Positions 52,050-63,636 of a stretch of DNA of 64,000 nt are shown here, one piece after another. How positions within the stretch are numbered: the first letter of the stretch is position 1; each line of letters opens with the position of its first letter. Both the position numbers and the translations under genes were made by a program. Source of the stretch: Rutpela maculata (lineage: Eukaryota > Arthropoda > Insecta > Coleoptera > Cerambycidae). The notes under the pieces were generated by a model. It was not told the origin of the DNA. It did no database searches and saw only the letters and a program-made list of their open reading frames with translations. Where the stretch lies: positions 34,093,372 through 34,157,371 of the forward strand of contig OW386289.2 of assembly GCA_936432065.2 (NCBI GenBank). The letters are read 5' to 3'.

Positions 52050-54291
52050 CAATTTCCGTCGAATTCAGCTGGGAAATGGTGACAGCAAGCAAAAACATAT
52101 TCGATAAAGTCTCCTGAATGGGAAAATGCCTGATGTCGCCCTCTCATTGTGTGGAGGACTTAGTTATGATGTCATTAAGATGGCGACCGAACGTTTCTAA
52201 GCAGACGAAGTATTTAGGTAAAATGTTAAATATCACAGAAACTATGGTACTTACGTAAAAAATGCTAACGATTAAAATTAAAGCTTATCGATTGTGTTTT
52301 CAAATGGTTGTTTATTTGTTTCTGTAGCATAAAAATTAAAGAAATTATGACCGAGAAAATGTGACTTCACACTTTATTTTTTTAAATGTCGCCATTGTTA
52401 CTGTAATTTGCCAATAATTAAAAAAAAAAATTCTCAAATACTGTTTTTCGTTAATACATAGCATTACCTAGATGTTCATTTTTTTTGCCTGGTTACTAAA
52501 GCACTTTCTTTTAAAAAATTACACTTTAAATTTATTATCTTCAACGAAAAGTAATTTTTCCCTGCTTGCAAATACCTCAATAAATATTAGTTTTAGCAAA
52601 AAAAACGTCGAGGCCAAGAAGAAAGCTAATAAACTGAAGATGAATTTATTTTTTATTTTTCATTACTGAAGGATTAGCAGTTTCGAAAATATGGAAGGAT
52701 GGCGTCCGGACGTTTATAGAAGTATTTAGATTAAATGTTAAATATCTAAGAAACTATGGCACTTACTTCGAAAGTACTGATAATTAAAATCAAAGATTAT
52801 TATTAATTTAGCTTTCAAGCTATGTTTGGTTTGTTTCTCTAGTATAAAAAACAAAGAAGTAATGATCGGAACAATGTGAGCCCTCAGATTGTTTAAAAGA
52901 AAATGTTACTATTCTGTTATAGCTCGGAAGCCAACTGGCTTATATAGAATTTTCGTCAGACAGTGTCGGGTTATGACGATAACAAGTAAAAACATATTCG
53001 ATAAGGTCTCCTGAGAGAAATATAGTAAGAATTTTCTAGTAGACTATATCACTATATCACTGTAAAGTTGTCATTTCGTTTGTTATAGGAAAAATAAGTA
53101 AAAATGTAATTTTTTTTTAAATATCTCAATATTTATAACACCTAAGCAGTCGAATCAGGATATTTCTGTTGAGAATTTGATTTGAATTTCGTTGAGGGTT
53201 CGCCGCCATCTTGATTTTTGTGGAGAATGTTCCATTTGAGGATATCTCGCTTGCTTTTTAACCTAAGTTATTTATTTATTTTCTTAAATGTGTGGAATAT
53301 TATTCTCAGAGTCATTTTCACAATTAAAAAATTTTTGGTAGAACTCTCAATTGTGTTCGATGAAAAGAACGTCCTCGATTTTCTGTCAGTATTTAACCGC
53401 TCAATTAATGAACATACAAGGAAGAGAAGAACATCCTACTTCACCTGAATACAGAGTCGCCTGGATCTCCCAGAAAACGTCAACGGACTGATTCGAAATA
53501 TTATTTAACTTCCATTTTAATTTTGAAACTCTGTGGATTAGCCTACATGGGAAACCTATTTTTCTGTATTATTATTTTTCGGAGGTGCAACAAAATTTTC
53601 CTTTCAAATGTTTTTTGAAAGTACTGCAAAATTTTCCGTTAAAATTATTTTTTCGGTAGTCAATGAAATTTTCCATATTTCTGAAACTGTTAACCCTACA
53701 GAAATGAGAAATAAAAATAAATTCGTCTTCAGTTTACAACATTTCTTTTTGGCCTCGATGGTTCTTTCGTTAAAACTAATACTTATTAAGATATTTGCAA
53801 GAAGGAAAAAAAAATACTTTTTTTTTTAGAAAATACCTTTATAATTTAAAATGCAATTTTTATAAAGCAAGTGCTTTAATAACCGGGCAAAGAAATTTAA
53901 GGCAATGCTGTATATTAATGAAAAACAGGATCTGAGAATTACAGTAACAATGGCAACATTTAAAAAAAATAAAATATGAAAACACACATTGTCTCGGTCA
54001 TAATTTCTTTATTTTTATACTACAAAAACAAATAAAACCATTTGAAAATACAATTAATAAGCATTAATAATTAGCATTTTTTACGTAAGTACCATAGTTT
54101 CTGAAGTATTTAACATTTTAACCGAATACTTCGTCTGCTTTGAAACGTTCGGTCGCCATCTTAATGACATCATATCTATGTCCTCCACACAATGAGAGCG
54201 CGACATCAGGTATTTTCCCATTCAGGAGACCTTATCGAATATGTTTTTGCTTGCTTGCCATTTCCTAGCTCGACGAAAATCGTTATTTGAT
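52050..54291. mobile_element. Palindromic element, ~360-bp arms, with a third internal arm copy
   Basis: The arms at about 52050-52420 and 53930-54291 mirror each other (GTCTCCTGAATGGGAAAATG, GTGTGGAGGAC, AAGATGGCGACCGAACGTTT, ACTATGGTACTTACGTAAAA, AATTATGACCGAG). A diverged direct copy of the left arm lies at about 52680-52930 (AGGATGGCGTCCGGACGTTT, AACTATGGCACTTACTTC). The remaining interior has only short unrecognised frames. Confidence 0.85.
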
Positions 54292-54520
54292 CAATTATTT
54301 CAGTTTGGTTTCCCTATACTATATTGAAAACACCACCAATTTAACTCGCTAGAAAAGATATTATTCCAAATTAAAAAAATATATATAAATTTCTATCTTA
54401 CATTTTATCTCAGAGCTCGAAGGTCATCGTTAAAAATTCTTCCTTTTCTTTAAAACGTAAATATAAGCTGCCTTAACAACAAAATACACTTCCTACCCAG
54501 ATCGTTATGATTTCACATTT

Positions 54521-54878
54521 CACAGGTCTACAAAAAAGGTCTTATCCTAAGGTTCTCATCTAACTTTTTTTGTGAAGAATTTTGACGCGCTGAAGCCAAT
54601 TTTGGATAAAAACATTTTTATATCCCCCAAAAAGGGGAAAAAATATCTTGTCCTAAGGTTCTGATCTAACTCTTCTGAAGTATTTTGACGGGCTGAAGCC
54701 AATTTTGGACAAAAAAATTTCGTGTCAGATTCCCTCTGCCACTCCTAGGAGATAAAAGAGGGTGGTAGAGGGACACGATAGAAAAAAAAATTGTCCAAAA
54801 TTGGCTTCAGCGCATCAAAATACTTCAGAAAAGTTAGATGAGAACCTTAGGACAAGACCTTTCTTTTGTAGACCTGTG
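54521..54878. mobile_element. Hairpin MITE (CACAGGTCTACAAAA ends)
   Basis: The ends CACAGGTCTACAAAA and inverse TTTTGTAGACCTGTG mirror each other, with CCTAAGGTTCTCATCTAACT and TTTTGGATAAAAA-type blocks repeated. The left side carries the block GCTGAAGCCAATTTTGGA twice in tandem and the right side once inverted, so one arm has been duplicated. Confidence 0.85.
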
Positions 54879-56297
54879 TTATTAATAAAAGCACCATTGG
54901 AATGTAACATCTATCGCTAGGAGTTACTACTGCATTTTACGTATATTGTATCATTATTATAAGATCATCTTTAATTTTAATAATTCATTATAAGTGTCCT
55001 GAAGAAGAAATTATGCATTCCAGGATCAAATTCCCATCAGAAAATTTTTTACATGCATGTAAAAGCGAAAAAATGTACGATTTTACGCGAAATTAACCGT
55101 GTTGTCTCAGAGGTTATAAATGATTGTTAAAAGTTCCGCCTCTTTTTTTTGTTACCCTAATATAAGTCCCCGTAACAACAAATATGCTTCTTAGAACGAA
55201 ATGACTGCTAAACAAATTTAAACGCAGAAAATTGTACCGTATCCTGCATTTTTAGCAAAGTCAATGCTACGTCGAGTTAAAAAAAATCACGTTCCAATAT
55301 AAAAATCTATTTGCATGCTATTATATCTAAATATGAAATAAAAAGCGTATAATGGTACATGTTTTTTTTAAATTTCTTTCAACTGTTGTTAAGATTTGTT
55401 GGGCAAGGTCTCGCTTAAATGTGGAAAAAGCCTTTTTTGTCTTTAGCCGATTTGAATATTTTTTCTCAAATGTAAAACGATAAATATTCTCTCGGTATGT
55501 GACATTAATTTTGTTTTACACTGAAATACCTCCTTCTCCTCCTCCTGAGATGCGTTTTTGTCACCAAAAACCACTGTGCCGAAAACCAATAAATCACATT
55601 AGCGATTTTCAGAAAACTTTTAACATATCTTCTTAGTCTTGAAAATGTTTTTTCTTGTAATATAATTTGAGTTGTGAACGAAACTGAGAAACTTATTTAT
55701 GAATAAAACTGATTTATTGGCCTGATGAATATTTTGCGTATTCTTCGTGTTTACGGAGATAAGCATAGGATTTTGCAGAGTGAGAGGGAAGTAAGCGTTT
55801 ATTTTCGATTTATTATAAATATTTAAAAAACCAAACATAGCATAATCTTTGAAACTGTTTTAGATACTTGCTATTGATCTAACGAATACACCTATTTTTT
55901 TTATTGTAAATTTCTGTTGTACTTGAATATTGTGGTTTGTCAATGAAAATAGTTCCTAATTTTATTATTAGAGCAAGGTATTTAACTATATACAAAATTT
56001 ATAATAAAAACTGTATATGGTTGTATTTCTTAGAGCAATGGGAAGTACCTGAAACTATTTTAAAGATTATACCATTTATGATTTTTTAAATATCTAAATT
56101 AACCGAAAATTAACTCATATTTCCCTTTCACTTCAAAATCCTATCCTTAATTGTAAAAAAACATATTTCTTTTGAATTCAAAGCCTTTGTTTATGAGGGT
56201 GAAGTAGGTGTGCCACCCTTAAATACTTTTATATTTTGTTTAAGGTACTAGAAACTAAGCGTATGTAAAATGTTTAGTTTGAATGAGGGACTACACA
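54879..56297. other. Intronic DNA, nothing recognised
   Basis: AT-rich sequence without gene or repeat ends that I can identify. Confidence 0.5.
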
Positions 56298-56701
56298 TCT
56301 AATTGACGATTTGCACGAAAGAAAGTTTGGTAAAAAGTGTCATGGCGCACAGTATAATGGTATCACTGTAATTCACTGCACATGTTGACCAATACTGTTT
56401 CCAACTCTCAGTTTAGAAGAGTTGGCAGCAGTGATTGACAAATTGCATAATTCGACGTTTTTTAAATATTGTAGACTACGAAACAACCTAATAAGGATGA
56501 TCTATATTCAATGGAAGTAGGTTTACCATTAAAGATAATGAAAACAATGTTATGATTATTATATTATAGGTATTTAATTGTTGCAAAGTTTGGAAATTAG
56601 AAGAGTTGGTCAACATGTGCAGTGAATTACAGTGATACCATTATACTGTGCGCCATGACACTTTTTACCAAACTTTCTTTCGTGCAAATCGTCAATTAGA
56701 T
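56298..56701. mobile_element. Short palindromic element (TCTAATTGACGATTTGCACG ends)
   Basis: The left arm 56298-56400 and right arm about 56596-56701 are near-perfect inverses (TTGGTAAAAAGTGTCATGGC, GCACAGTATAATGGTATCAC, AATTCACTGCACATGTTGAC). The spacer is 195 bp. A related arm is at 45965-46060. Confidence 0.85.
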
Positions 56702-58415
56702 TTTGGACACTATTCTGGAGTAAAGCATTGGAACTACGAAATGGACGTCTCGCCGGCCGGAATTAAAATGTATTGTTTACACCTCTTTTTATTACAAGCT
56801 TTTTATTTAACTTGCTTTGTATGTTAGTTAAGAGGATTCTTGCAAGTCAATAATGAATCACTTGAAGACGTCAAATTGATCTGAAATTTTGCATACACGT
56901 GTAGCTCTGGTGACAATACAATAATATGTACCAAAAAGTGTATTTTTTAGTTTTAACATTTGATCGTATAGGGTATTCACAGTGTATTTCACTCACGCAT
57001 GTTGCATTCTAAGAAATGGCGAAGGATCGGGTTTAAACTATAATGTTTATATCGGATAGGGACGACGCAATAAATATATAAAATTAATTAAGGCGTAACT
57101 AAAAAGGACCCCGCACTAAACCTAAGGGAAAATGCCTATTCGAATTGGATGAAAATTTGGTATAATGTAGTTTATGATGTCCTGATCAAAAGTCTTAAAG
57201 AAGGGAGATAGAAACATGGGCAGTTTTCGAGTTACAGAGGGTCAAACATGCGGAAAACGGATTCATCGGATTATTGATTTCACATAGTTAAATGTCTCAA
57301 ATATTACAGTTATATAGTGCGCAGTTTGAATATTTTGAGGCAGCCATATATCTCGAAAACGATGCATTCTATAACAAAATGTTGTAAATAACAGTTGTTT
57401 CGAACCAAGTGGGGCAGTAGTGCGTCTCGAGTTCTACGATAGCTAGAAATTAAAAAAAAATACAAGTAAACTAGGTAAAAAAATATATAACCGGAAATTA
57501 TTTTTGAATATACAGGGCGAGCCAAGATGAAACTACAGGATCAAGTGCCTTTTTTTAAACGCAATGCTATGTATATTAGTCACAACGATGGGTAATAAAA
57601 TGTAAAAAAAGTTTTTATTATTATTTAGGTGTGCTAAAAAAAAAAAGAAAAAATAAATAAAAATTAAATGTTTTAAAAGCTTGTCTTGTGAATACTTACT
57701 TAGGTACTTACAATCTCTGTCAAACAAAATTAATGCCTGTATGAACTTCTCGCACGCAGCAAGCTTTTAAGACAATTAATTTTTTTTTTTATTTTTTTTT
57801 TCGTTTTAGTACTAAATGATAATAAGTACCTAAATGATAATAAAATAATAATAAAAGCTAGAAGCTAAAGCTAAATTTCTCGTAAGGCAAAGTTGTCTTT
57901 TCAAGTTTATTATTAAAGTATATGCCTATCTATATTAGCCCAGCTTAGATCTGTGCTGTTATTGGCATATTCACCTTATTTGTGAAGTAAATTGTGAAAT
58001 TATGGTAACATCTAAAGCTGAATCCAAGAGCAATAGAAATTTTTGTGTTTGACTGGGTTAGGAAGACAGGAAGTTTAATGAATCATACCATGATAGAATC
58101 GATGAATTTGGAAGGTCCAAATTATGCGAAAGAGAACTTTAGCAAAGTTGTATATGAGAAAAAACGGCTGCGATCACAATGACAGTTTTTTTTGCATTTC
58201 AGAGAAGAAGTAGAGTATAGAGTAAGAGGTAAGAGTATAGAAATAGCTAACGCATCATTATTTCTATCAATACATATTCTATTAATAAAAATAACGGTCT
58301 TAACTTCTAAATCAACGATTTTTTTTAACAAAATCCGTATTTACTTCTACTTTAATATCCATAAAACTATTAATATGCTATTGTTAAATAATATGGCAAT
58401 ATTATTAATTACACA
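56702..58415. other. Intronic DNA, a MITE end at 57107
   Basis: GGACCCCGCACTAAACC at 57107 resembles the end of the palindrome at 15149-15580, but no matching right end is found. Otherwise nothing is recognised. Confidence 0.5.
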
Positions 58416-61198
58416 GGCACACAGAAAAAAGTCGAGTGCGAGAAGGCACACCTATGTATTCCCATGCCTTTTGACCCGCTGAACACGAATTCGATGTCCG
58501 TTTTGACCGATTGGCTCTTGCGTTTTCGCTAACCTGAAAAAACACCATGAAAATGCCTGAAAAAATTCCAAACAAGTAAATAAAAAGCTTAAATGAGCTG
58601 ATCACTATATCTATACGTAATTTGGGGCGCTGAAACTGAATATGAGGTCAGAATTAGCCGATCAGTTAGGAATTTTAACATAACCTCAAAAAACACCTAA
58701 AATGCCCAAAAATTCAAAACAAATTAATTGAAAGCTTAAACCAAGAACTTTAAAACTAACGTAACCTAAGGCAAGAGCATTACACCAAGAACTTTGAACC
58801 AAGAACTCTAAACCTAACATAACCTGAGACAAGAGCTTTAAACCAAGACCTTTTAACTAAGAATTCTTAACCCAACATAACCTGAGACAAGAACTTTAGA
58901 CCAAAAACTTAAACCAGTTATAAATTAAGACAAGAACTGTAAAGTTCCTTAGGCAAGAACTATTAAGGTTTAGAGTTCTTGGTTTAGAGTTCTTTGTGTA
59001 AAGTTCCTGTCTTAGAATATGTTACATTTAGAGTTCTTGGTGCAATGTTCTTTGTGTAAAATTCTTGCCTTGTTTTTAGTAAATTCGATGTTCCGAAGTA
59101 TCGAAAAAAAATCAACGATAAAATAAAAAATATTTATCTAAAATGTTATAGTATGGAAATTGTGGCTAAAGGTTTTCTATGGTACCTTGCATCATATATT
59201 AAGTATATGTTAGAAAAATGAAAAGAACGTTAAAAAGAAAAATATAAAAATCCAACAATATGGAAGGAGCCTGGAATCCGTGAAGAATGTTATTTTTTAG
59301 CAATACAAATGTTTCCGGAATTAATGCTAAAAAAGGGTTAATGGAAACTGATTGTTCCGAAAGTCAAGAAGATGACAGTGAATATGAAAATAGTGAATGT
59401 GAGGGTTCGATAAGAACTAAAACTCCCAATATTTGGTGAAATGATAAACTTAATAATATTATTAGAAATCTCTTGCTCTATCTAATGATAAAAAGACAAT
59501 TTAGTATCAAGTGATGTTCGTTCTAGCGCACACAGAAAAAGAAAAAAAGACTTTAGAAAATATTTTACACAAGGAAAACAACACTTGCTCTCATATTGTC
59601 ATAATAAAGAAGGATTGATGAATATACTTAAACCTATCATATATAGATTTTAGATAAATATTTTTTATTTTATCTGATTCTTTTTTCGATTTTTCGGAAC
59701 CCCGAATTTACTACAAACAAAACAGAAGGAATTCGCATTATTTACACAGTTGTGCAAATTTATTATAACCCCATATTCATAGGAAGCCAAGTTTCCCACT
59801 GGTAATTTCACTAGAGCTGCGATTACATGATGACGGCGACGCTTGCGGCACAGACTAAAACAAATCAGATGTTTCACTCAATAGTATTCCCTATGTTACC
59901 AGTTTCATTTTTTGTGATGTGACGTATACCTGCCAGGATTCTGCGCAGAAGACATAAACAGAGAAATCTTGCGGTTGACATGGAAGTTAAGACTAGCGAG
60001 TATAATCTCACAGGAGGGAGTATTTAGTACTGAAATCTCAGAGACGGAAGTCGTCAACAGCTCCACAATTATTTTAGAATGTGGTGTATTGTATTGAAGG
60101 TTAGAGTTGTTATTGTTATACATTTAAGTGGTTTTTTGAGTATTTATTAGGTCACTTTTAATTATTGTTACGCATCATAAGGTCCCTCCCGAGACTATAC
60201 TCGCTGGTTAAGACTGATTGAACAATGCGCAGATCACGACACAAATTGGTACCTGCCTGGAGTTGATTTATTATCGAAACTATGATACGTCATAAGTGAA
60301 ATATCTGATTTGTTTCTAATCTGTGCCCGCGGTCCCGCTTTCCCAACCGCACCGACCGCCGATACATCGTAAACCCTTTTTCTACTTTTGCCTTTCTCTA
60401 CTTTTGCCATGACGGCATTTTTTTTTACCTAGGAACTTAGTCGAAATAAATCGTTGCCCGCCGTCACCACGTGGATTGGAGGTGTCCTAGTCGCAAAAAT
60501 AGAAAAAGAAACAAATGGCATATGACAATCAAACAGAAAAAAGAAAACTATACAATTTTAAACAGATCTAAGAAAAAAAAGTAAAAAATCATAAAGGGAG
60601 GTAAATGTTAAGTCCAAACAATATTCCTCTCTCAACAGAGCAAACTTTGTCCGAAAAATTTTTCCTAAAAATGTCACTGTTGAGTAATATTTAGATACTT
60701 GAAAATTTAAAAGTTGCTCATCTCCGCTTACTAGGGCTGATGATAATATATGCTGAAATGATATTTCTCCATGAAGTTTGCAGATTGCGCTTTAATCTTG
60801 ACTACGGTATTGTGCTCAGCTCGTGAAAATACGTCGGAAATTATACGTTCAGATATTATGTAAAGCAAAGTCAATTTCGGGCTACGATTCAGTCATGTTT
60901 GGGTACGTTTTCATCCTAAATATGGATTTTACAAGATATTCGATCGTCGTGCATAAATTCTGACCTCGGATTCGGTTTCAGTACCCCAAATTACGTGAAG
61001 ATATAGTGATCAGCTCATTCAAGCTTTTTATTTACTTGTTTGGGATTTCTCGGGCATTCTTAACGTGTTTTTTGAGGTTAGCAATAATTCAAGAGCCAAT
61101 CGGGCAAAACGGACATCGGATTCGTGTTCAGCGGGTCAAAATGCATGGGAATACATAGGTCTATCTTCTCGCACTCGACTTTTTTTTGTGTGTGTGCC
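58416..61198. mobile_element. 2.8-kb palindromic element with ~270-bp arms
   Basis: The arms 58416-58690 and about 60955-61198 mirror each other: GTCGAGTGCGAGAAG, CCATGCxTTTTGACCCGCTG, TTGACCGATTGGCTCTTG, TTGTTTGGxATTT, AGCTGATCACTATATCT. The interior carries a repeat array (58740-59060), a short acidic frame after an acceptor-like TTTTTTAG (59286-59430) and a secondary inverted repeat (about 59992-60020 with 60182-60212). Confidence 0.85.
58740..59060. repeat. Array of AAGAACTTTAAACC-type units, inverted in its second half
   Basis: Units of about 40-55 bp contain ACCAAGAACTTTAAAC and TAACATAACCTGAGACAAGA on the plus strand up to about 58930, then GGTTTAGAGTTCTTGG and CTTGGTGCAATGTTCTTTG, the inverse, to about 59060. 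The array itself is therefore palindromic. Confidence 0.8.
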
Positions 61199-61444
61199 GA
61201 TGTTAACGATCCGACAATATTTACTTATTAATCAGCAAACAGGAAACCTCTAAGAATTGTAATGCAAGATTTAATTGTTTAAAACATGAGGTGAGGTATG
61301 GTACCGGTTTCAGGCGACTGTAACGTCGTAGCTATGTAATTGTAAACAAGCATAAAAATGAGATACCTGTAAAAATATGAAATTTGACATGTAAGAATGT
61401 GAACACTTTAATAAATGCTTTAAATGCTTTAAAAAAAATGACTG

Positions 61445-61592
61445 GACTCGATCGGCGAAGTTAAGCACGGCCGGGCGAGTCCATCACTTGGATGGGTGAC
61501 CGTAACTCATCTCGCCGTCCTGGTTAAGTGGTAGAGTAGCACTAGCTAAACTTCGCCAGGACATTAATATAAACAAGGCATTAAAAAAAAAA
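61445..61592 (+). mobile_element. 5S-rRNA-derived SINE-like unit or 5S pseudogene
   Basis: GATCGGCGAAGTTAAGCA, then the box-A-like AAGCACGGCCGGGCG (61463-61477) and box-C-like TTGGATGGGTGACCG (61489-61503), are recognisable as the inner and 3' half of 5S rRNA. The 5' half is missing and the following 70 bp (TAACTCATC … CTTCGCCAGGAC) are not 5S. It ends with a poly-A run. This layout fits a SINE3-type element, whose internal promoter comes from 5S rRNA. A retroposed 5S pseudogene is the alternative. Confidence 0.65.
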
Positions 61593-62900
61593 CTCCGTGA
61601 AAACAACCTATGCTATGGAGTCAAATGTGTATAATGCCTGACACGTGACAAAGTATCTCATCCGTCGTGACGTTACGCAGCAAGTGCTACTAAAGCGGAA
61701 AAATTAATTTGAACCGCCAATCATGACCGAGATTATGACATGTTATTAACAAGTTTTAGCTAAGTAATCTAGTTGCTGTATTTTGCTGCCCATGGACGGA
61801 GCCTACAATCAGCATCTGACGCATTCACTCTGTATTATTTTATTTTACAATTTTCCTTTCCGGTCTTCCCTCTCGTTTCATATTTAGGTTCGATTACCAC
61901 TCGTCAATATTCATATTGTATATCATGAAAATGGGAATCATCAAATATTGCTATCCTTTTTACCGACGCGACGCCCCGCGCTGAGAAGTTAAACCTATTA
62001 ATATTTCAACAACGCAATTCGCCATGTTTAATTGCTTTTTGCATTACCGGCGTGTGCGGTTAAACTCAATTATGGTACGTATGTCACAAAGGCTTATCAT
62101 GGGAGCGTTTTGATTATATTGCGGCGAGTGGTATTCGCATTTTCAATAATATAAAATTGGTCAAAATGCCGGTTGGTAATTTCACTATGTCTGTGTGGCT
62201 TATTTCAATTGAGTAAGTGCAAATACTAATTTATTGCTGATGATTACATTCTATGCTTCAAATATTAACAAATCATAAACTTGTATGTGCAAAAACTGAA
62301 CACTCCAAATTACACAGGGTGTAATCAATTTCATGTCATTAAAAAAAACTGGTGGTGAGGAACGACTAAACGAACAAAAAAACCTTATATAACATGGGGG
62401 TCAAAAACCCAGTTTTAGAAAAAAAAAATAAACAAGAATTTCGAAAATTTTCAATAGTATTGTTTGAGAACTGCTGGAATGTTGGGATAGGCTTTTATCT
62501 TCCCGTATGTCGGCGCCTCTAACCATCAAATACGCTAATTCGGCGTTTTCAAAGTATCGCGCTCCTTTGTTAAGAGCCGCGCGTCGGCGAAGATACAAGT
62601 TGACAATCACACTTTTTTTATGGCTTTTTAAAAGTAGGTAAGGTAAGGTCTTTAGCGTTGCGGTAAAGGTGAAAGACGTCGGCGTTTTCTGAGTGCTTAG
62701 TAGATCTGAAGAAAACTATACTCCCTCTTGTGCAATATTTTAGCACAGTTTAAAAATATACAGTTGGGTCACTTCCCCTCATTTTTGTCCAAAACCCCCC
62801 ACTCATGCTATCGACGCGTGGACTACACTCAGTAGCAACGGTGGTTTGTTGACACCGTGTTTCTAACCTAAACGCAAAATTAGGTTATTATTTTATTTTG
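61593..62900. other. Intergenic or intronic DNA, nothing recognised
   Basis: No gene or repeat assigned. A CACAGGGTGT motif at 62316 is a common MITE end. Confidence 0.5.
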
Positions 62901-62920
62901 AATGCAAATAGTTAGAAACA

Positions 62921-63037
62921 GTTGTAAAAACCAATACTGACACTGATAGAAAATATCATTCTGCTCCCTGGTTGTTCAAGCAGTACCTGTGCTAGTGATC
63001 CTTTAATTTTTTCCCGTTTTCCTAAAGTTGAACCAAG
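62921..63037 (+). pseudogene. THAP-type zinc finger, first half (exon-like)
   Basis: The open frame reads GCSSSTCASDPLIFSRFPKVEPR, ending before GTAAGT at 63038. CxxxxC followed by a FxRFPK segment is the start of the C2CH THAP DNA-binding domain found in THAP proteins and P-element transposases. There is no ATG in the open frame, which begins after a stop near 62920, so the start codon lies upstream in another exon or is lost. The donor leaves phase 2, which does not fit the next exon-like frame. Confidence 0.5.
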
Positions 63038-63477
63038 GTAAGTTAATCACCAATAATTTTTTTCGTGTTCTTTATCAAATTTTGTATTGAATGGACACTT
63101 TTTCAATAATTGTGCCCAGTACTCGTGTCAGCATTGATAATTTTTGTATCGATTTCTTCTAATTTAGTTAATAAGAGCCAAATAGTAACAGCTACACGTT
63201 TTGCTATTTAAAGACCTGTAGGTAAATAGAAAAGCAAATGTTTCTCATATCAATTTGTAGCCACACTTTTTAGTATTAAAAGAAGAAGTTTTTTACTTTA
63301 AACAGAAAATTTTATAAATGTAGTTTAAATTCATCGATCATATTCAATGATCATGTCGTGAAGTGCATGGTTTGATGTAAATTCTTTGACACATTTGAAA
63401 GCAGTAGTTGTTTGTTGGATAAACTGTGTTACATATATGTACTTATAATTTTATTAATATAATTTAATATTTGCCAG

Positions 63478-63636
63478 GTTACTTGTGGAAACAATTCGTA
63501 GATAAATCTGAAGATAATAAATACAGTTCAGGAAAATGCTGTGTTCAACAATTTGGGTATACAGTGTGCATTTCAAAAACGAGTATGCAAGACGATTCAT
63601 ATAAAAATGATGCATTACCCTCATTGTTTCGTCTTG
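63478..63636 (+). pseudogene. THAP-type zinc finger, second half (exon-like)
   Basis: Between acceptor TTTGCCAG and donor GTGAGT, the frame reads GYLWKQFVDKSEDNKYSSGK, CCVQQFGYTVCISKTSM, YKNDALPSLFRL. The Trp, the Ser-Ser-x-x-Cys strand and DALPSLF match the THAP layout (W … SSxxCSxHF … xDAVPTxF). The zinc-ligand His of CxxH is Gln (CVQQF). The frame requires a previous exon ending in one base, whereas 63037 supplies two. After a further acceptor (TTTTACAG, 63943) the frame would stop at once. This is probably a decayed THAP gene or transposase head. Confidence 0.5.

Noticed and set aside
52472..53829. Short Phe/Lys-rich frames within the 52-54 kb palindrome
   Set aside because: Composition follows AT-rich sequence. 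No transposase motif or conserved block is visible.
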